From an uncultured Pelagibacteraceae bacterium (GTDB lineage: Bacteria > Pseudomonadota > Alphaproteobacteria > Pelagibacterales > AG-422-B15), in assembly GCA_902564025.1 (NCBI GenBank), contig CACEZK010000004.1:1-64000 (forward strand): 64,000 nt of DNA, in the 5' to 3' direction. How positions within the stretch are numbered: the first letter of the stretch is position 1; each line of letters begins with the position of its first letter. Shown piece after piece: positions 8,853 to 17,582 of this stretch. Both the position numbers and the translations under genes were made by a program. The notes below the pieces were generated by a model. The model was not told the origin of the DNA, ran no database searches, and was given only the letters and a program-made list of their open reading frames with translations.

Positions 8853-11850
8853 TCAAAATAGGACAATTTACGGCGGTAAAGTAAATAGGGAAAAGCCAAT
8901 TAACTTTGTTTTTAACGGAAAGTCTTATATTGGGTATCAGGGTGATACGTTAGCTTCTGCGTTATTAGCTAACGATGTTCATTTAATAGGTAGAAGTTTT
9001 AAGTATCATCGCGCAAGAGGAATATTAACTGCAGGTTCAGAGGAGCCAAATGCAATTGTTCAATTAGGACTTGGAGCACGAACAGAGCCAAATATTCGTG
9101 CAACAGAAGTAGAGCTTTATGAAGGTCTAGAAGCTTCAAGCCAAAATTGTTGGCCATCAGTTAATTTTGACATTGGAGCAATGAACAACTTTCTATCAAG
9201 AATATTCCCTGCAGGTTTTTATTACAAAACATTTAAATGGCCTCCAAGCATGTGGTTATTTTATGAGCATTTCATAAGAAAAGCTGCTGGGTTAGGTCAG
9301 TCACCTACAGCAAAAAACCCAGATAGATATGAACAGAAATTTTATTACACTGATATCACTATTGTAGGTGGTGGCATCTCAGGTTTACTCGCAGCTTTGG
9401 GCGCAGGTCGATCAGGGTGTAAAGTTTTGCTTATAGATGAAAATCCCGAATTAGGAGGATATCTCCTCGATTATAATTTTAGTATCAATGAAAAAGACGG
9501 AAAAAAATGGCTGAAAAAAATCATAGATGAATTAAACGGCTTAGCTAATGTTGTAATTCTCAAAAGAACCACCGCAATGGGGTATTATGATTACAACTAT
9601 TTAACGGCTTTAGAAAAAGTTACTAATCACCATATAGAATTTTCAAGCACTTTACCGAGAGAGAGATATTGGCGCATACGTTCAAAAAAAGTAATTTTGG
9701 CACAAGGAGCTTTTGAAAGACCACTTGTTTTTGCCGACAACGATAGACCTGGTATCATGATGGCATCCGCAGGTCAAAAGTATCTCTCTAGGTACGGAGT
9801 ATTACCAGGTAAGTCAGTTGTACTTTTTACAAACAATGACCATGCTTATTTAACCGCTTTTGAGTTTGTTGAAAAGGGGGCTAAAGTAACAGTCGTAGAT
9901 ACAAGAGATCTTTTAAATGCAAGAATTAGTGAAAAATGTAAATCATTAAATATAACAGTTTTTAAATCGTATTCAGTTATTAAGACCTATGGTGATAAGA
10001 AAGTAAATAGAATAGAAATACAGCAAGTTGATAAAAATCAAAATCAACTAACAGGAGAAGTTGAAAATATTCATACTGATTGTGTATTAATGTCTGGTGG
10101 TTGGAATCCAGCGGTTCAACTGTTTAGCCAATCAAGAGGAAAACTAAAATATGATCTAAAGATAAATACTTTTGTTCCTGATAAAATCATCGAAAACCAA
10201 AAAATAATTGGTTCGAACAATGGTCAGTTTAATCTGCAAGAAAATCTTAATGAATCTTTTGAAGCAGGAATAGCAGCAGCTAATGAACTTAATTTCAATA
10301 GTGTTGAAAAAGTTAATTGGACTGGAAAAGAAGAGATAGAGTTCACACATTCTGATGTTGAGCCATATATGTTAGGTAAGAAAAAAGTTACAAAAGGATC
10401 TAAACATTTCATTGATTTTCAAAACGATGTAACTGCTGCAGATATTTTTCTAGCGCAACGAGAAGGCTATATCAGTGTAGAACATACAAAAAGGTACACA
10501 ACAACAGGGATGGGCACTGACCAAGGAAAAACTTCCAATGTTAATGCATTGGCTTTGATGTCTCATATTCATAATAAACCTGTTGACGAAATAGGACACA
10601 CAACTTTTAGACCGCCTTATGCTCCTCAGACAATCGGAGCAATAGCTGGAAGAAGTGTTGACAAGCTTTTTGACCCTGAACGAAAAACATCAATGCATGA
10701 ATGGCACGTTGAAAATAAAGCTGTATTTGAGGATGTTGGGCAATGGAAAAGACCATATTATTTTCCTCAAAACAAAGAGGATATTCACCAAGCAGTTAAA
10801 AGAGAATGTTTAGCAGTAAGGAACAGCTTGGGTATATTAGATGCATCAACCCTTGGAAAGATTGATCTACAAGGGCCTGATGCCGCTAAATTCCTAAACA
10901 TGATTTATACAAACGCTTGGTCAAAACTTGAAATTGGCTCATGCAGATACGGATTAATGTGCAATGAGCATGGCATGATATTTGATGATGGGGTTACAAG
11001 TAGGTTGGGAGAAAATCATTATCACATGACAACGACGACTGGTGGCGCTGCGAGAGTAATGTCCTGGTTAGAAGAATTTCTACAAACAGAATGGCTTGAT
11101 ATGAAAGTGTTTTGCACCTCAGTTACTGAACAGTGGGCTGTGCTCTCTATATCGGGACCAAATTCAAGAGAATTTTTAAAAGATTTAACAAATATTGATT
11201 TATCAAAAGAAAATTTTCCATTCATGAAATTTAGAGAAGGGGAAGTTTGCGGAGTTAAAGCAAGAATATTCAGAATCAGCTTTACTGGAGAGTTAAGCTA
11301 TGAGGTTAATGTTCCTGCGCGTTATGGACGTTATGTTTGGGAAAAATTTATGGAACATGGGAAAAAATACAACATTACTCCATATGGTACAGAGACAATG
11401 CATGTATTGCGAGCAGAGAAAGGATTTATAATTGTTGGACAAGATACAGATGGAAGTGTCACACCAAGTGATATGAATATGGATTGGATCGTTTCAAAGA
11501 AGAAAGAAGATTTTCTTGGAAAGAGATCCTTTACGAGATCTGATACTGTTAGACATGATAGAAAAAAATTTGTTGGACTCTTAGTTAATGACAAAAAAAC
11601 AATTCTTCCAGAAGGATCACATATCGTTGAAAAGGCATTAAAACAGCCACCGATGAAAATGTTAGGACATGTTACATCTAGTTATTACAGTCCTGCTTTA
11701 GGTTATCCAATCGCTCTAGCGATGTTAAAAGATGGCTTTAGTAAAATGGGTGAACAAGTAGTTGTACCACTTATGAATGGCAAGATTATTGAAGCTACTG
11801 TGACAGATACAATATTCTACGACAAAGAAGGTAAGAGAAATAATGAGTAA
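8845..11850 (+). CDS. soxA: heterotetrameric sarcosine oxidase, alpha subunit
   Basis: A 1001-residue SoxA. Residues about 10-95 form the ferredoxin-like domain (FVFNGKSYIGYQGDTLASAL region), about 170-560 the NAD-binding flavin-type domain with VGGGISG near 175, and about 620-1001 the GcvT-like folate domain. It binds NAD and transfers the methyl-derived carbon to tetrahydrofolate. The ATG at 8845 gives the family start MSNQ; a GTG at 8821 is inside soxD. Both the start and the stop share the 8-base ATGAGTAA overlap with their neighbours, so the three subunits are probably translated in a coupled way. Confidence 0.95.
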   Translation: MSNQNRTIYGGKVNREKPINFVFNGKSYIGYQGDTLASALLANDVHLIGRSFKYHRARGILTAGSEEPNAIVQLGLGARTEPNIRATEVELYEGLEASSQNCWPSVNFDIGAMNNFLSRIFPAGFYYKTFKWPPSMWLFYEHFIRKAAGLGQSPTAKNPDRYEQKFYYTDITIVGGGISGLLAALGAGRSGCKVLLIDENPELGGYLLDYNFSINEKDGKKWLKKIIDELNGLANVVILKRTTAMGYYDYNYLTALEKVTNHHIEFSSTLPRERYWRIRSKKVILAQGAFERPLVFADNDRPGIMMASAGQKYLSRYGVLPGKSVVLFTNNDHAYLTAFEFVEKGAKVTVVDTRDLLNARISEKCKSLNITVFKSYSVIKTYGDKKVNRIEIQQVDKNQNQLTGEVENIHTDCVLMSGGWNPAVQLFSQSRGKLKYDLKINTFVPDKIIENQKIIGSNNGQFNLQENLNESFEAGIAAANELNFNSVEKVNWTGKEEIEFTHSDVEPYMLGKKKVTKGSKHFIDFQNDVTAADIFLAQREGYISVEHTKRYTTTGMGTDQGKTSNVNALALMSHIHNKPVDEIGHTTFRPPYAPQTIGAIAGRSVDKLFDPERKTSMHEWHVENKAVFEDVGQWKRPYYFPQNKEDIHQAVKRECLAVRNSLGILDASTLGKIDLQGPDAAKFLNMIYTNAWSKLEIGSCRYGLMCNEHGMIFDDGVTSRLGENHYHMTTTTGGAARVMSWLEEFLQTEWLDMKVFCTSVTEQWAVLSISGPNSREFLKDLTNIDLSKENFPFMKFREGEVCGVKARIFRISFTGELSYEVNVPARYGRYVWEKFMEHGKKYNITPYGTETMHVLRAEKGFIIVGQDTDGSVTPSDMNMDWIVSKKKEDFLGKRSFTRSDTVRHDRKKFVGLLVNDKKTILPEGSHIVEKALKQPPMKMLGHVTSSYYSPALGYPIALAMLKDGFSKMGEQVVVPLMNGKIIEATVTDTIFYDKEGKRNNE

Positions 11851-12427
11851 TCAACCGCAATTTTTTTCCCCTCTTACACAAAAAGAAAAAATCGCTTCGG
11901 ATAATATTTCATTGGAGCTAATTGATTTTTTAGGAAAAATTAATGTGAGATTAAAGGAAGATGATGTGCAAGCAAGGGATGCAGTAGAAAAATACCTTAC
12001 ATATAGCCTTCCAAAAAATGCTGGTGAAGTCACCGGAAATAATGAGACTAGAGTTTTGTGGTTAGGACCAAATGAATATTTATTATTAAGTGAAGATGAA
12101 AAAAAAAACAATGTTATCAATGGATTAAGAGAAATACTTTCAAATTTATTTTGCGCAATTACCGATGTATCTGATTATTATTTGACGATGAGGCTTAGTG
12201 GCCCAAAAAGTATTGAAGTCTTAACAAAAGCTTGCCCTCTTAATTTTGATCAATATCTTACAAAAGGAAATTCTTGCGCTCAATCATATATAAGTAAGGC
12301 AACTGTCCTCATTGACAGATTATCAGATGACCTAGTTTTTGATATATCAGTAAGATGGAGTTTCGCTGATTATTTATGGGATTGGTTAGCGGATTCAAGC
12401 AATGAATTTATTTCAAGCAAAAAGTAA
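11843..12427 (+). CDS. soxG: heterotetrameric sarcosine oxidase, gamma subunit
   Basis: A 194-residue SoxG with the typical Trp-Leu-Gly-Pro-Asn-Glu-Tyr-Leu-Leu strand near residue 71, Asp-Val-Ser-Asp-Tyr near 107, a Leu-Ser-Gly-Pro turn, and a late Ser-Phe-Ala-Asp-Tyr-Leu-Trp-Asp-Trp-Leu segment. It is a small GcvT-like structural subunit that helps shape the channel between active sites. It completes the soxBDAG order. Sequence identity in this subunit is usually low, so the placement in the operon strengthens the call. Confidence 0.9.
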   Translation: MSNQPQFFSPLTQKEKIASDNISLELIDFLGKINVRLKEDDVQARDAVEKYLTYSLPKNAGEVTGNNETRVLWLGPNEYLLLSEDEKKNNVINGLREILSNLFCAITDVSDYYLTMRLSGPKSIEVLTKACPLNFDQYLTKGNSCAQSYISKATVLIDRLSDDLVFDISVRWSFADYLWDWLADSSNEFISSKK

Positions 12428-12432
12428 TTATT

Positions 12433-12780
12433 GTGAAAGTATCATTATTACTTGCCTTATCTCGATCAGTTTTTAAAAAATGCCCGCAATGCGGAGAAGA
12501 AAAAATTTATAAGCAATATTTGAAACTGAAGCCTTATTGCAATAATTGTAATGAAAAGTTCTCAATTTACAGAACGGATGATTTTGGTCCTTGGCTTACA
12601 ATTATTATTGTTGGACACATCATTGTTCCTTTAGTTTTATATATAGAACAAAACTATTCACCTCAGTTATGGTTGCAGGCAATTACATGGATACCAATTA
12701 CAATACTGACCGTACTTTATATGCTTCCAATATCAAAAAGTATATGTCTGGCTATATTGTGGAGCTTAAGGGATAAATAA
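12433..12780 (+). CDS. DUF983 family membrane protein
   Basis: A 115-residue protein with an N-terminal zinc-ribbon-like pair Cys-Pro-Gln-Cys (17-20) and a second Cys-x2-Cys (Tyr-Cys-Asn-Asn-Cys) near residue 36, the Asp-Asp-Phe-Gly-Pro-Trp motif near 50 and two membrane helices. This is DUF983, often found beside cytochrome-oxidase or one-carbon genes in alphaproteobacteria; its function is not known. The start is GTG at 12433, 5 bases after soxG, so it is likely in the same transcript. Confidence 0.85.
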   Translation: MKVSLLLALSRSVFKKCPQCGEEKIYKQYLKLKPYCNNCNEKFSIYRTDDFGPWLTIIIVGHIIVPLVLYIEQNYSPQLWLQAITWIPITILTVLYMLPISKSICLAILWSLRDK

Positions 12781-12782
12781 TT

Positions 12783-13805
12783 ATGAGATTGGTTTTATTG
12801 TTCTTATTTTTATTTTATGCTGCATCAGCAAGTACTGAAGACCTGCCACAAACCCCCGTACATCATTTATCGGATGGAACTTATGCAAACACTAATGGAG
12901 TACCATATGAAAGTAGTTTTAAAAAACTAATGCAATGGAGTTGGGAGAGAAGAAGTAAGGATTTATCGACATTTAAATTTGAAATGGAGAAACCAAATTA
13001 CAAAGAAATATATAACAATGATAACATTGTTACTACATGGATTGGGCATGAAACTTTTTTGTACCAAAATAAGGATATAAATGTGCTTACAGATCCACAT
13101 TTTACTGATCGAGCCTCACCATTAAGTTTTGCCGGACCAAAGAGATATATGCCACCAGGTATGGAAATTGAAGATTTACCAAACATTGATGTCGTAACAA
13201 TTTCTCATAGTCATTATGACCACCTTGATTATAGAAGCGTGAAATTAATCTCGGAAAAATACGAAGATATACTTTTTTTGGTCCCTTTGGGTCTCGAAGA
13301 ATGGTTCATAAATAAAGGTATAAAAAATGTGAGAGAACTTGATTGGTGGGACTCAATTAAAGTAAGTGATACAGAAATTACTTTTGCTCCTGTACAGCAT
13401 TGGTCGGCAAGGGGTTTATTTGATAGAAATGAAACTTTATGGGGAGCTTGGCATTTTAAAAACTATTATCATAGCTTTATTCATTTAGGTGATACAGGCT
13501 ATTCTGATGATTTTAAAGAAATCAGAAAAAGATTAGGGTCAGTTGATTTAGCTGCCATTCCAATCGGTGCTTACGAGCCAAGATGGATCATGGAAGTTTC
13601 ACACATGAATCCTGAAGAGGCAGTTATGTCTTTCTTGGATTTAGAAGCTTCTAAAGCCATTGGCATGTCTTGGGGAACATTTATTTTGACCGATGAGCCT
13701 GTAAGAGAGCCGCCTCAAAAGTTAATTGAAATCGTCTCAAAATATAATATTTCTCAAGATAGATTTTTCACATTAAAGCATGGAGAAACTTACTTAGATA
13801 ATTGA
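12783..13805 (+). CDS. NAPE-PLD-like metallo-beta-lactamase-fold hydrolase, exported
   Basis: A 340-residue protein with a signal peptide (about 1-18, ending near Ala-Ser-Ala) and a metallo-beta-lactamase fold: Ile-Gly-His-Glu-Thr-Phe near residue 83, Asp-Pro-His-Phe near 105, the metal motif HSHYDHLD (about 140-147), an Arg-Glu-Leu-Asp-Trp-Trp strand, His-Leu-Gly-Asp-Thr-Gly-Tyr near 238 and a C-terminal Trp-Gly-Thr-Phe. This pattern is that of N-acylphosphatidylethanolamine phospholipase D relatives. The bacterial substrate is unknown; a lipid or phosphodiester is plausible. Its 3' end overlaps the PAP2 gene by 16 bases. Confidence 0.85.
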   Translation: MRLVLLFLFLFYAASASTEDLPQTPVHHLSDGTYANTNGVPYESSFKKLMQWSWERRSKDLSTFKFEMEKPNYKEIYNNDNIVTTWIGHETFLYQNKDINVLTDPHFTDRASPLSFAGPKRYMPPGMEIEDLPNIDVVTISHSHYDHLDYRSVKLISEKYEDILFLVPLGLEEWFINKGIKNVRELDWWDSIKVSDTEITFAPVQHWSARGLFDRNETLWGAWHFKNYYHSFIHLGDTGYSDDFKEIRKRLGSVDLAAIPIGAYEPRWIMEVSHMNPEEAVMSFLDLEASKAIGMSWGTFILTDEPVREPPQKLIEIVSKYNISQDRFFTLKHGETYLDN

Positions 13806-14680
13806 AGTTTAATTTTTGAAAGTAAGTAAAGAGATAAAAAAGAAATAAAAAAGCCTAATATTAATGAACTTAATGCCGTTTCAAGCTCTATTGGTAAGTT
13901 CACTTTTTCAAAAGCTAAATTTAGAAATTCATTAAACAAAAGAAATAAAACTAATGCCAAAAAGCATGATGTGTAGTGAGCAAATGCATTTGAAGTACGA
14001 ACAAAATTAAATTGTTTGTAGTCAATATCTTTACCGATAAAGAAACCAATCATTAGACCTCCGATTGCTATTGCTGCTTCATTTCCATGTGCAGTCGGCC
14101 ATGTAAGATAAAATAAAAGAAAGATTACAACTAATGATAAATATTTTGTAAAGGTATTGAATTTAATATTTCCTCTTTCAATGTTTTTGTAGATAAGGTC
14201 TGCAATGTAAAGAGTAACTAATCCAACAACCAAGCCTCCTAAAATATCTCCAATGTCATGAACTCCCAAGTAAACTCGGCTTAGGGGTACTCCAAAGAGA
14301 AAAATTATTGAAAGTGATTTCACAAATACATTTTTCACATTCAAGGCTATATAAAGCCAAATCACAACCGCAATTTGAGTGTGACCGCTTGGAAATCCGA
14401 ATGAAGTTTCAGTTTGAAGCCATGGATCAATATTAAGAGCAAAATCTGGCCTAGGATCTTGGAAAAAATCTTTCAGAAACGAATTTATGATTGCGGAAAA
14501 GAAAACTATTACAAGAAGTTTGCCAAAAACTTTTCGGTCATAACACCAATAAATAAATGGGATAAACATGAATAAAAAATCTCGATATCCCAACCATGTA
14601 AAAAATTCAAATATAGGAGTTAAATAGGGTGTTCGAATATTGACTACCCAAGTAATGTCATTAAGTAAACTATAAATCAT
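13790..14680 (-). CDS. PAP2-family membrane phosphatase
   Basis: A 296-residue membrane protein with all three acid-phosphatase motifs: Lys-x6-Arg-Pro (KDFFQDPRP near residue 70), FPSGH near 95, and Ser-Arg-x5-His-x3-Asp (SRVYLGVHDIGD near 133). It has about seven to nine predicted helices. Members remove phosphate from phosphatidate, undecaprenyl diphosphate or similar lipids. Which lipid this one uses cannot be told. It converges on, and overlaps, the NAPE-PLD-like gene, another possible lipid enzyme. Confidence 0.88.
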   Translation of the reverse strand: MIYSLLNDITWVVNIRTPYLTPIFEFFTWLGYRDFLFMFIPFIYWCYDRKVFGKLLVIVFFSAIINSFLKDFFQDPRPDFALNIDPWLQTETSFGFPSGHTQIAVVIWLYIALNVKNVFVKSLSIIFLFGVPLSRVYLGVHDIGDILGGLVVGLVTLYIADLIYKNIERGNIKFNTFTKYLSLVVIFLLFYLTWPTAHGNEAAIAIGGLMIGFFIGKDIDYKQFNFVRTSNAFAHYTSCFLALVLFLLFNEFLNLAFEKVNLPIELETALSSLILGFFISFLSLYLLSKIKLQLSK

Positions 14681-14744
14681 GAATATCTGTTGTATTTGTG
14701 GTTTAATTAATTATATATCAAAAAATTATTAATTAGATATTTAA

Positions 14745-15695
14745 ATGAAAGCTATAGGATACAACTCATACGGAGATATTGATAATCTTGAAATTTTAGA
14801 GGTTGCTGAGCCAAGACCTAAAAGAACAGAAGTAATTGTAAAAATCGAGGCCGTATCGCTTAATCCAGTTGATATCAAAAAAATGCAAGGTGGGTTTAAG
14901 CCCATAACAAATCTGAATAAGTTCCCTATATTTACTGCCTGTGATTTCAGTGGTGAAATTACTGAAATTGGAAGAGATGTAGGAGCTTTTAAAGTTGGTG
15001 ATAAAGTATTTGGTATGACAGATATATTATTCAATGGAAGTGCCGCAGAAAAAATTAAAATTTCTCAAAAGTTAGTTTCACTTGTACCAAAAAATATCAA
15101 GTTGCACGAAGCGGCTGCAATACCTCAAGTAGCAAATACATCGTTGCTAGCATTGCGAAATATTGCCTCAATCCGAAAGGGACACAAAATCCTTATTAAT
15201 GGTGCATCCGGAGGAGTGGGTTCTTTTGCAATTCAAATGGCTAAAATATATGAAACAGAAATAACTGCGGTAACCAGTGATAGAAATTACGAATGGATTA
15301 AAAATGATTTTAATATAGATGACGTAGTTGATTATACAAAAGAAGACATTTTATCTTCATCAAAAAAATATGATATCGTTTTTGACGCAAATGGAAATCT
15401 ATCTTTTCCTAATGCATCAAAAATCTTGTCAGCTAACGGAATATATGTGACTACAAAAAATAATATCTACAATAATATCGATGTGGCAAAACAACTGTTT
15501 AAAAGAAAAAAATCAAGAGTTGTATTATCTGGTAGAACTTCAACTGCAAATTTAGATTTATTTAGAATGTGGATTGAAGATGGAAAGATTAAGCCCGTCA
15601 TCGAAAAAATATTTTCTTTTGATCAATATCTTGATGCTTACAATCATCTCAAAAGTGGCCGCGCAAAAGGCAAAATACTTTTAACTTTTAATTAA
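14745..15695 (+). CDS. MDR-superfamily quinone oxidoreductase/alcohol dehydrogenase-like
   Basis: A 316-residue medium-chain reductase. The GroES-like N-terminal part has Ser-Leu-Asn-Pro-Val-Asp near residue 40 and Gly-Asp-x-Val-Phe-Gly near 85; the nucleotide-binding part has Asn-Gly-Ala-Ser-Gly-Gly-Val-Gly near 152. The catalytic-zinc ligands of true alcohol dehydrogenases are absent, so a zinc-free NADPH quinone or enone reductase is the best fit. It is the first gene of a plus-strand run with pirin and glutathione peroxidase, suggesting a redox-stress role (inference). Confidence 0.85.
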   Translation: MKAIGYNSYGDIDNLEILEVAEPRPKRTEVIVKIEAVSLNPVDIKKMQGGFKPITNLNKFPIFTACDFSGEITEIGRDVGAFKVGDKVFGMTDILFNGSAAEKIKISQKLVSLVPKNIKLHEAAAIPQVANTSLLALRNIASIRKGHKILINGASGGVGSFAIQMAKIYETEITAVTSDRNYEWIKNDFNIDDVVDYTKEDILSSSKKYDIVFDANGNLSFPNASKILSANGIYVTTKNNIYNNIDVAKQLFKRKKSRVVLSGRTSTANLDLFRMWIEDGKIKPVIEKIFSFDQYLDAYNHLKSGRAKGKILLTFN

Positions 15696-15698
15696 AAT

Positions 15699-16535
15699 AT
15701 GTCTGACATTGAGGTTAAAAATATTATTAATCCTGTTCCTGCTACAGACGGTGCTGGAGTAAAATTAAAAAGAAGTATAGGTGTGGAGCCAAACTATTTT
15801 GATCCTTTTTTAATGTTGGACGAATTTGGTTCTGAAGACAGCAAGGATTATATAGCTGGTTTTCCCTCACATCCTCACAGAGGAATAGAGACGGTGACGT
15901 ATATGCTGGCTGGAGAATTTGAGCATAAAGATAGTACTGGTGGAGAAGGAAGAATGACAGCAGGTGATGTGCAGTGGATGAAAACTGGCAGTGGAATTAT
16001 TCACTCCGAAATGCCCGCTATGAAGGAGGGCAAGCTTCATGGTTTTCAATTATGGATTAATATGCCTGCTAGCTTAAAAATGAGTAAGCCTGAATATCAT
16101 TATATTGATGCTAATGAGATGAGTGTGCATCACGATGAAGATAAAAAAGTCAAAGTAATTGCTGGAAAATTTGAGAACGCTGAAGGGCCGATTAAAAAGC
16201 ATAATGTTGAGCCAATATTCTTTGATGTTGAACTTAAGCAAAATAAACAGTTTAGTTTTTCAATACCCAAATCGCATAACAGTTTCGTTTACTCGGTTGA
16301 TGGCAAAATAAAAATCGGCAACCTATCTCATGATAATATTGAGGGATCTAAACTAGTATTGTTGACAAATGGCAATAATTTGAAAGTATCCGCTGAAACC
16401 AATGCCAAGTTCTTATTAATCGCAGGTGAACCAATTGGTGAAAGCATTGCTCGTGGCGGACCATTTGTAATGAATACCAAAAGTGAGATCATTCAAGCGA
16501 TTAATGACTATAATAACGGAACATTTGTAAGATAA
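15699..16535 (+). CDS. pirin family protein (bicupin)
   Basis: A 278-residue pirin. The N-terminal cupin has the iron-binding Pro-His-Pro-His-Arg-Gly-Ile-Glu-Thr-Val near residue 58 and the later Ile-His-Ser-Glu near 103; Phe-Gln-Leu-Trp-Ile-Asn-x-Pro follows near 117. The C-terminal cupin ends with Gly-Glu-Pro-Ile-Gly-Glu. Some bacterial pirins act as quercetin dioxygenases or redox regulators. It starts 3 bases after the MDR gene and is probably cotranscribed with it and with the glutathione peroxidase. Confidence 0.92.
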   Translation: MSDIEVKNIINPVPATDGAGVKLKRSIGVEPNYFDPFLMLDEFGSEDSKDYIAGFPSHPHRGIETVTYMLAGEFEHKDSTGGEGRMTAGDVQWMKTGSGIIHSEMPAMKEGKLHGFQLWINMPASLKMSKPEYHYIDANEMSVHHDEDKKVKVIAGKFENAEGPIKKHNVEPIFFDVELKQNKQFSFSIPKSHNSFVYSVDGKIKIGNLSHDNIEGSKLVLLTNGNNLKVSAETNAKFLLIAGEPIGESIARGGPFVMNTKSEIIQAINDYNNGTFVR

Positions 16536-16543
16536 GGAAAAAT

Positions 16544-17005
16544 ATGAGTATTTATGACATAGAAGTAAAAGACATTGATATGAACTCTATCAAAATGGAA
16601 GAATTCAAGGGAAAAACTCTATTAATTGTAAACGTAGCAAGTTCTTGTGGTTTTACACCGCAATATACTGGCTTACAAAATCTCTATGATAGATATAAAG
16701 ACAAAGGGTTAGAAATTTTAGCATTTCCGTGTAATCAATTTGGTGCCCAAGAAAAAGGAACGAATGAGGAAATAAAAGATTTTTGTGACAAAAAGTATAA
16801 TGTATCCTTTCGCCTGTTTGATAAAATTGATGTTAATGGAGAGAATGCATCACCTCTTTTTGTTAAGCTTACTAAAGAAGCTGGCAGAGAGATACAGTGG
16901 AATTTTACAAAGTTTTTAATCAATAAAGAAGGTGAATTTGTTAGAGGTTTTGGTACACAAAAAAAACCTGAAGAGATTGAAGAGCATATTAAAACTATTA
17001 TTTAA
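16544..17005 (+). CDS. glutathione peroxidase family thiol peroxidase
   Basis: A 153-residue GPx. The catalytic Cys sits in Val-Ala-Ser-Ser-Cys-Gly-Phe near residue 35, with partner Gln in Phe-Pro-Cys-Asn-Gln-Phe-Gly near 70 and Trp-Asn-Phe-Thr-Lys-Phe near 124. Cys replaces the selenocysteine of animal enzymes, and a second Cys (CNQ) and third Cys (Phe-Cys-Asp) are present, so it may be thioredoxin-dependent. A GGAAA stretch precedes the ATG. It reduces peroxides in the cytoplasm. Confidence 0.93.
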   Translation: MSIYDIEVKDIDMNSIKMEEFKGKTLLIVNVASSCGFTPQYTGLQNLYDRYKDKGLEILAFPCNQFGAQEKGTNEEIKDFCDKKYNVSFRLFDKIDVNGENASPLFVKLTKEAGREIQWNFTKFLINKEGEFVRGFGTQKKPEEIEEHIKTII

Positions 17006-17006
17006 G

Positions 17007-17582
17007 ATGTCAGACAGATTAAAAGAAATTTTTATTGAACCACAAACTTGCTATAAATTTACTGAAAAGGAAGTTGCAAACGATACGCTTAATGAACTTT
17101 ATAATCTTATTAAGTGGGGCCCAACTTCGTTTAACTCTAGTCCAATGAGATTAAAGTTTCTTAAAAGCAGTACCTCAAAGGAAAAGCTATCAAAATTAGT
17201 GAGTGATGATAATATTAGCAAAGTTATTAACGCACCTGTATGCACAATTATTGGGATGGATATAGAATTTTGGCGTGATCTTCCCAAAAACTATTTACGT
17301 GAGGATGCTAAACAATATTTTGAAAATGATATAACCAAGTCTGAGGTTACAGCTTTTAGAAATTCATCAATTCAAGGAGGTTACTTTATAAAAGCAGCAA
17401 ATTCCCTTGGTTTATCAGTTGGACCAATGTCTGGCTTCTCAAATGATCTGGTTGATAAAGAATTCTTTAATGGCACAACAATTAAAAGCAATTTTCTATG
17501 TAATTTGGGATACTCTGCTGAAGGTGGTTTTTATGAGAGAGCCCCGAGGTATGACTTTTCTGATATTGCTGAAATAATTTAA
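17007..17582 (+). CDS. RutE/HadB-like nitroreductase family reductase
   Basis: A 191-residue FMN reductase. The segment Trp-Gly-Pro-Thr-Ser-Phe-Asn-Ser-Ser-Pro-x-Arg near residue 32, Gly-Pro-Met-Ser-Gly-Phe near 137, and Asn-Phe-Leu-Cys-Asn-Leu-Gly-Tyr near 163 fit the RutE-type malonic semialdehyde reductase family. No other rut pyrimidine genes are present, so the substrate is uncertain. I placed the start at the ATG at 17007, one base after the GPx stop; a longer in-frame start at 16932 is inside that gene. It overlaps dusA by 4 bases at the 3' end. Confidence 0.83.
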   Translation: MSDRLKEIFIEPQTCYKFTEKEVANDTLNELYNLIKWGPTSFNSSPMRLKFLKSSTSKEKLSKLVSDDNISKVINAPVCTIIGMDIEFWRDLPKNYLREDAKQYFENDITKSEVTAFRNSSIQGGYFIKAANSLGLSVGPMSGFSNDLVDKEFFNGTTIKSNFLCNLGYSAEGGFYERAPRYDFSDIAEII

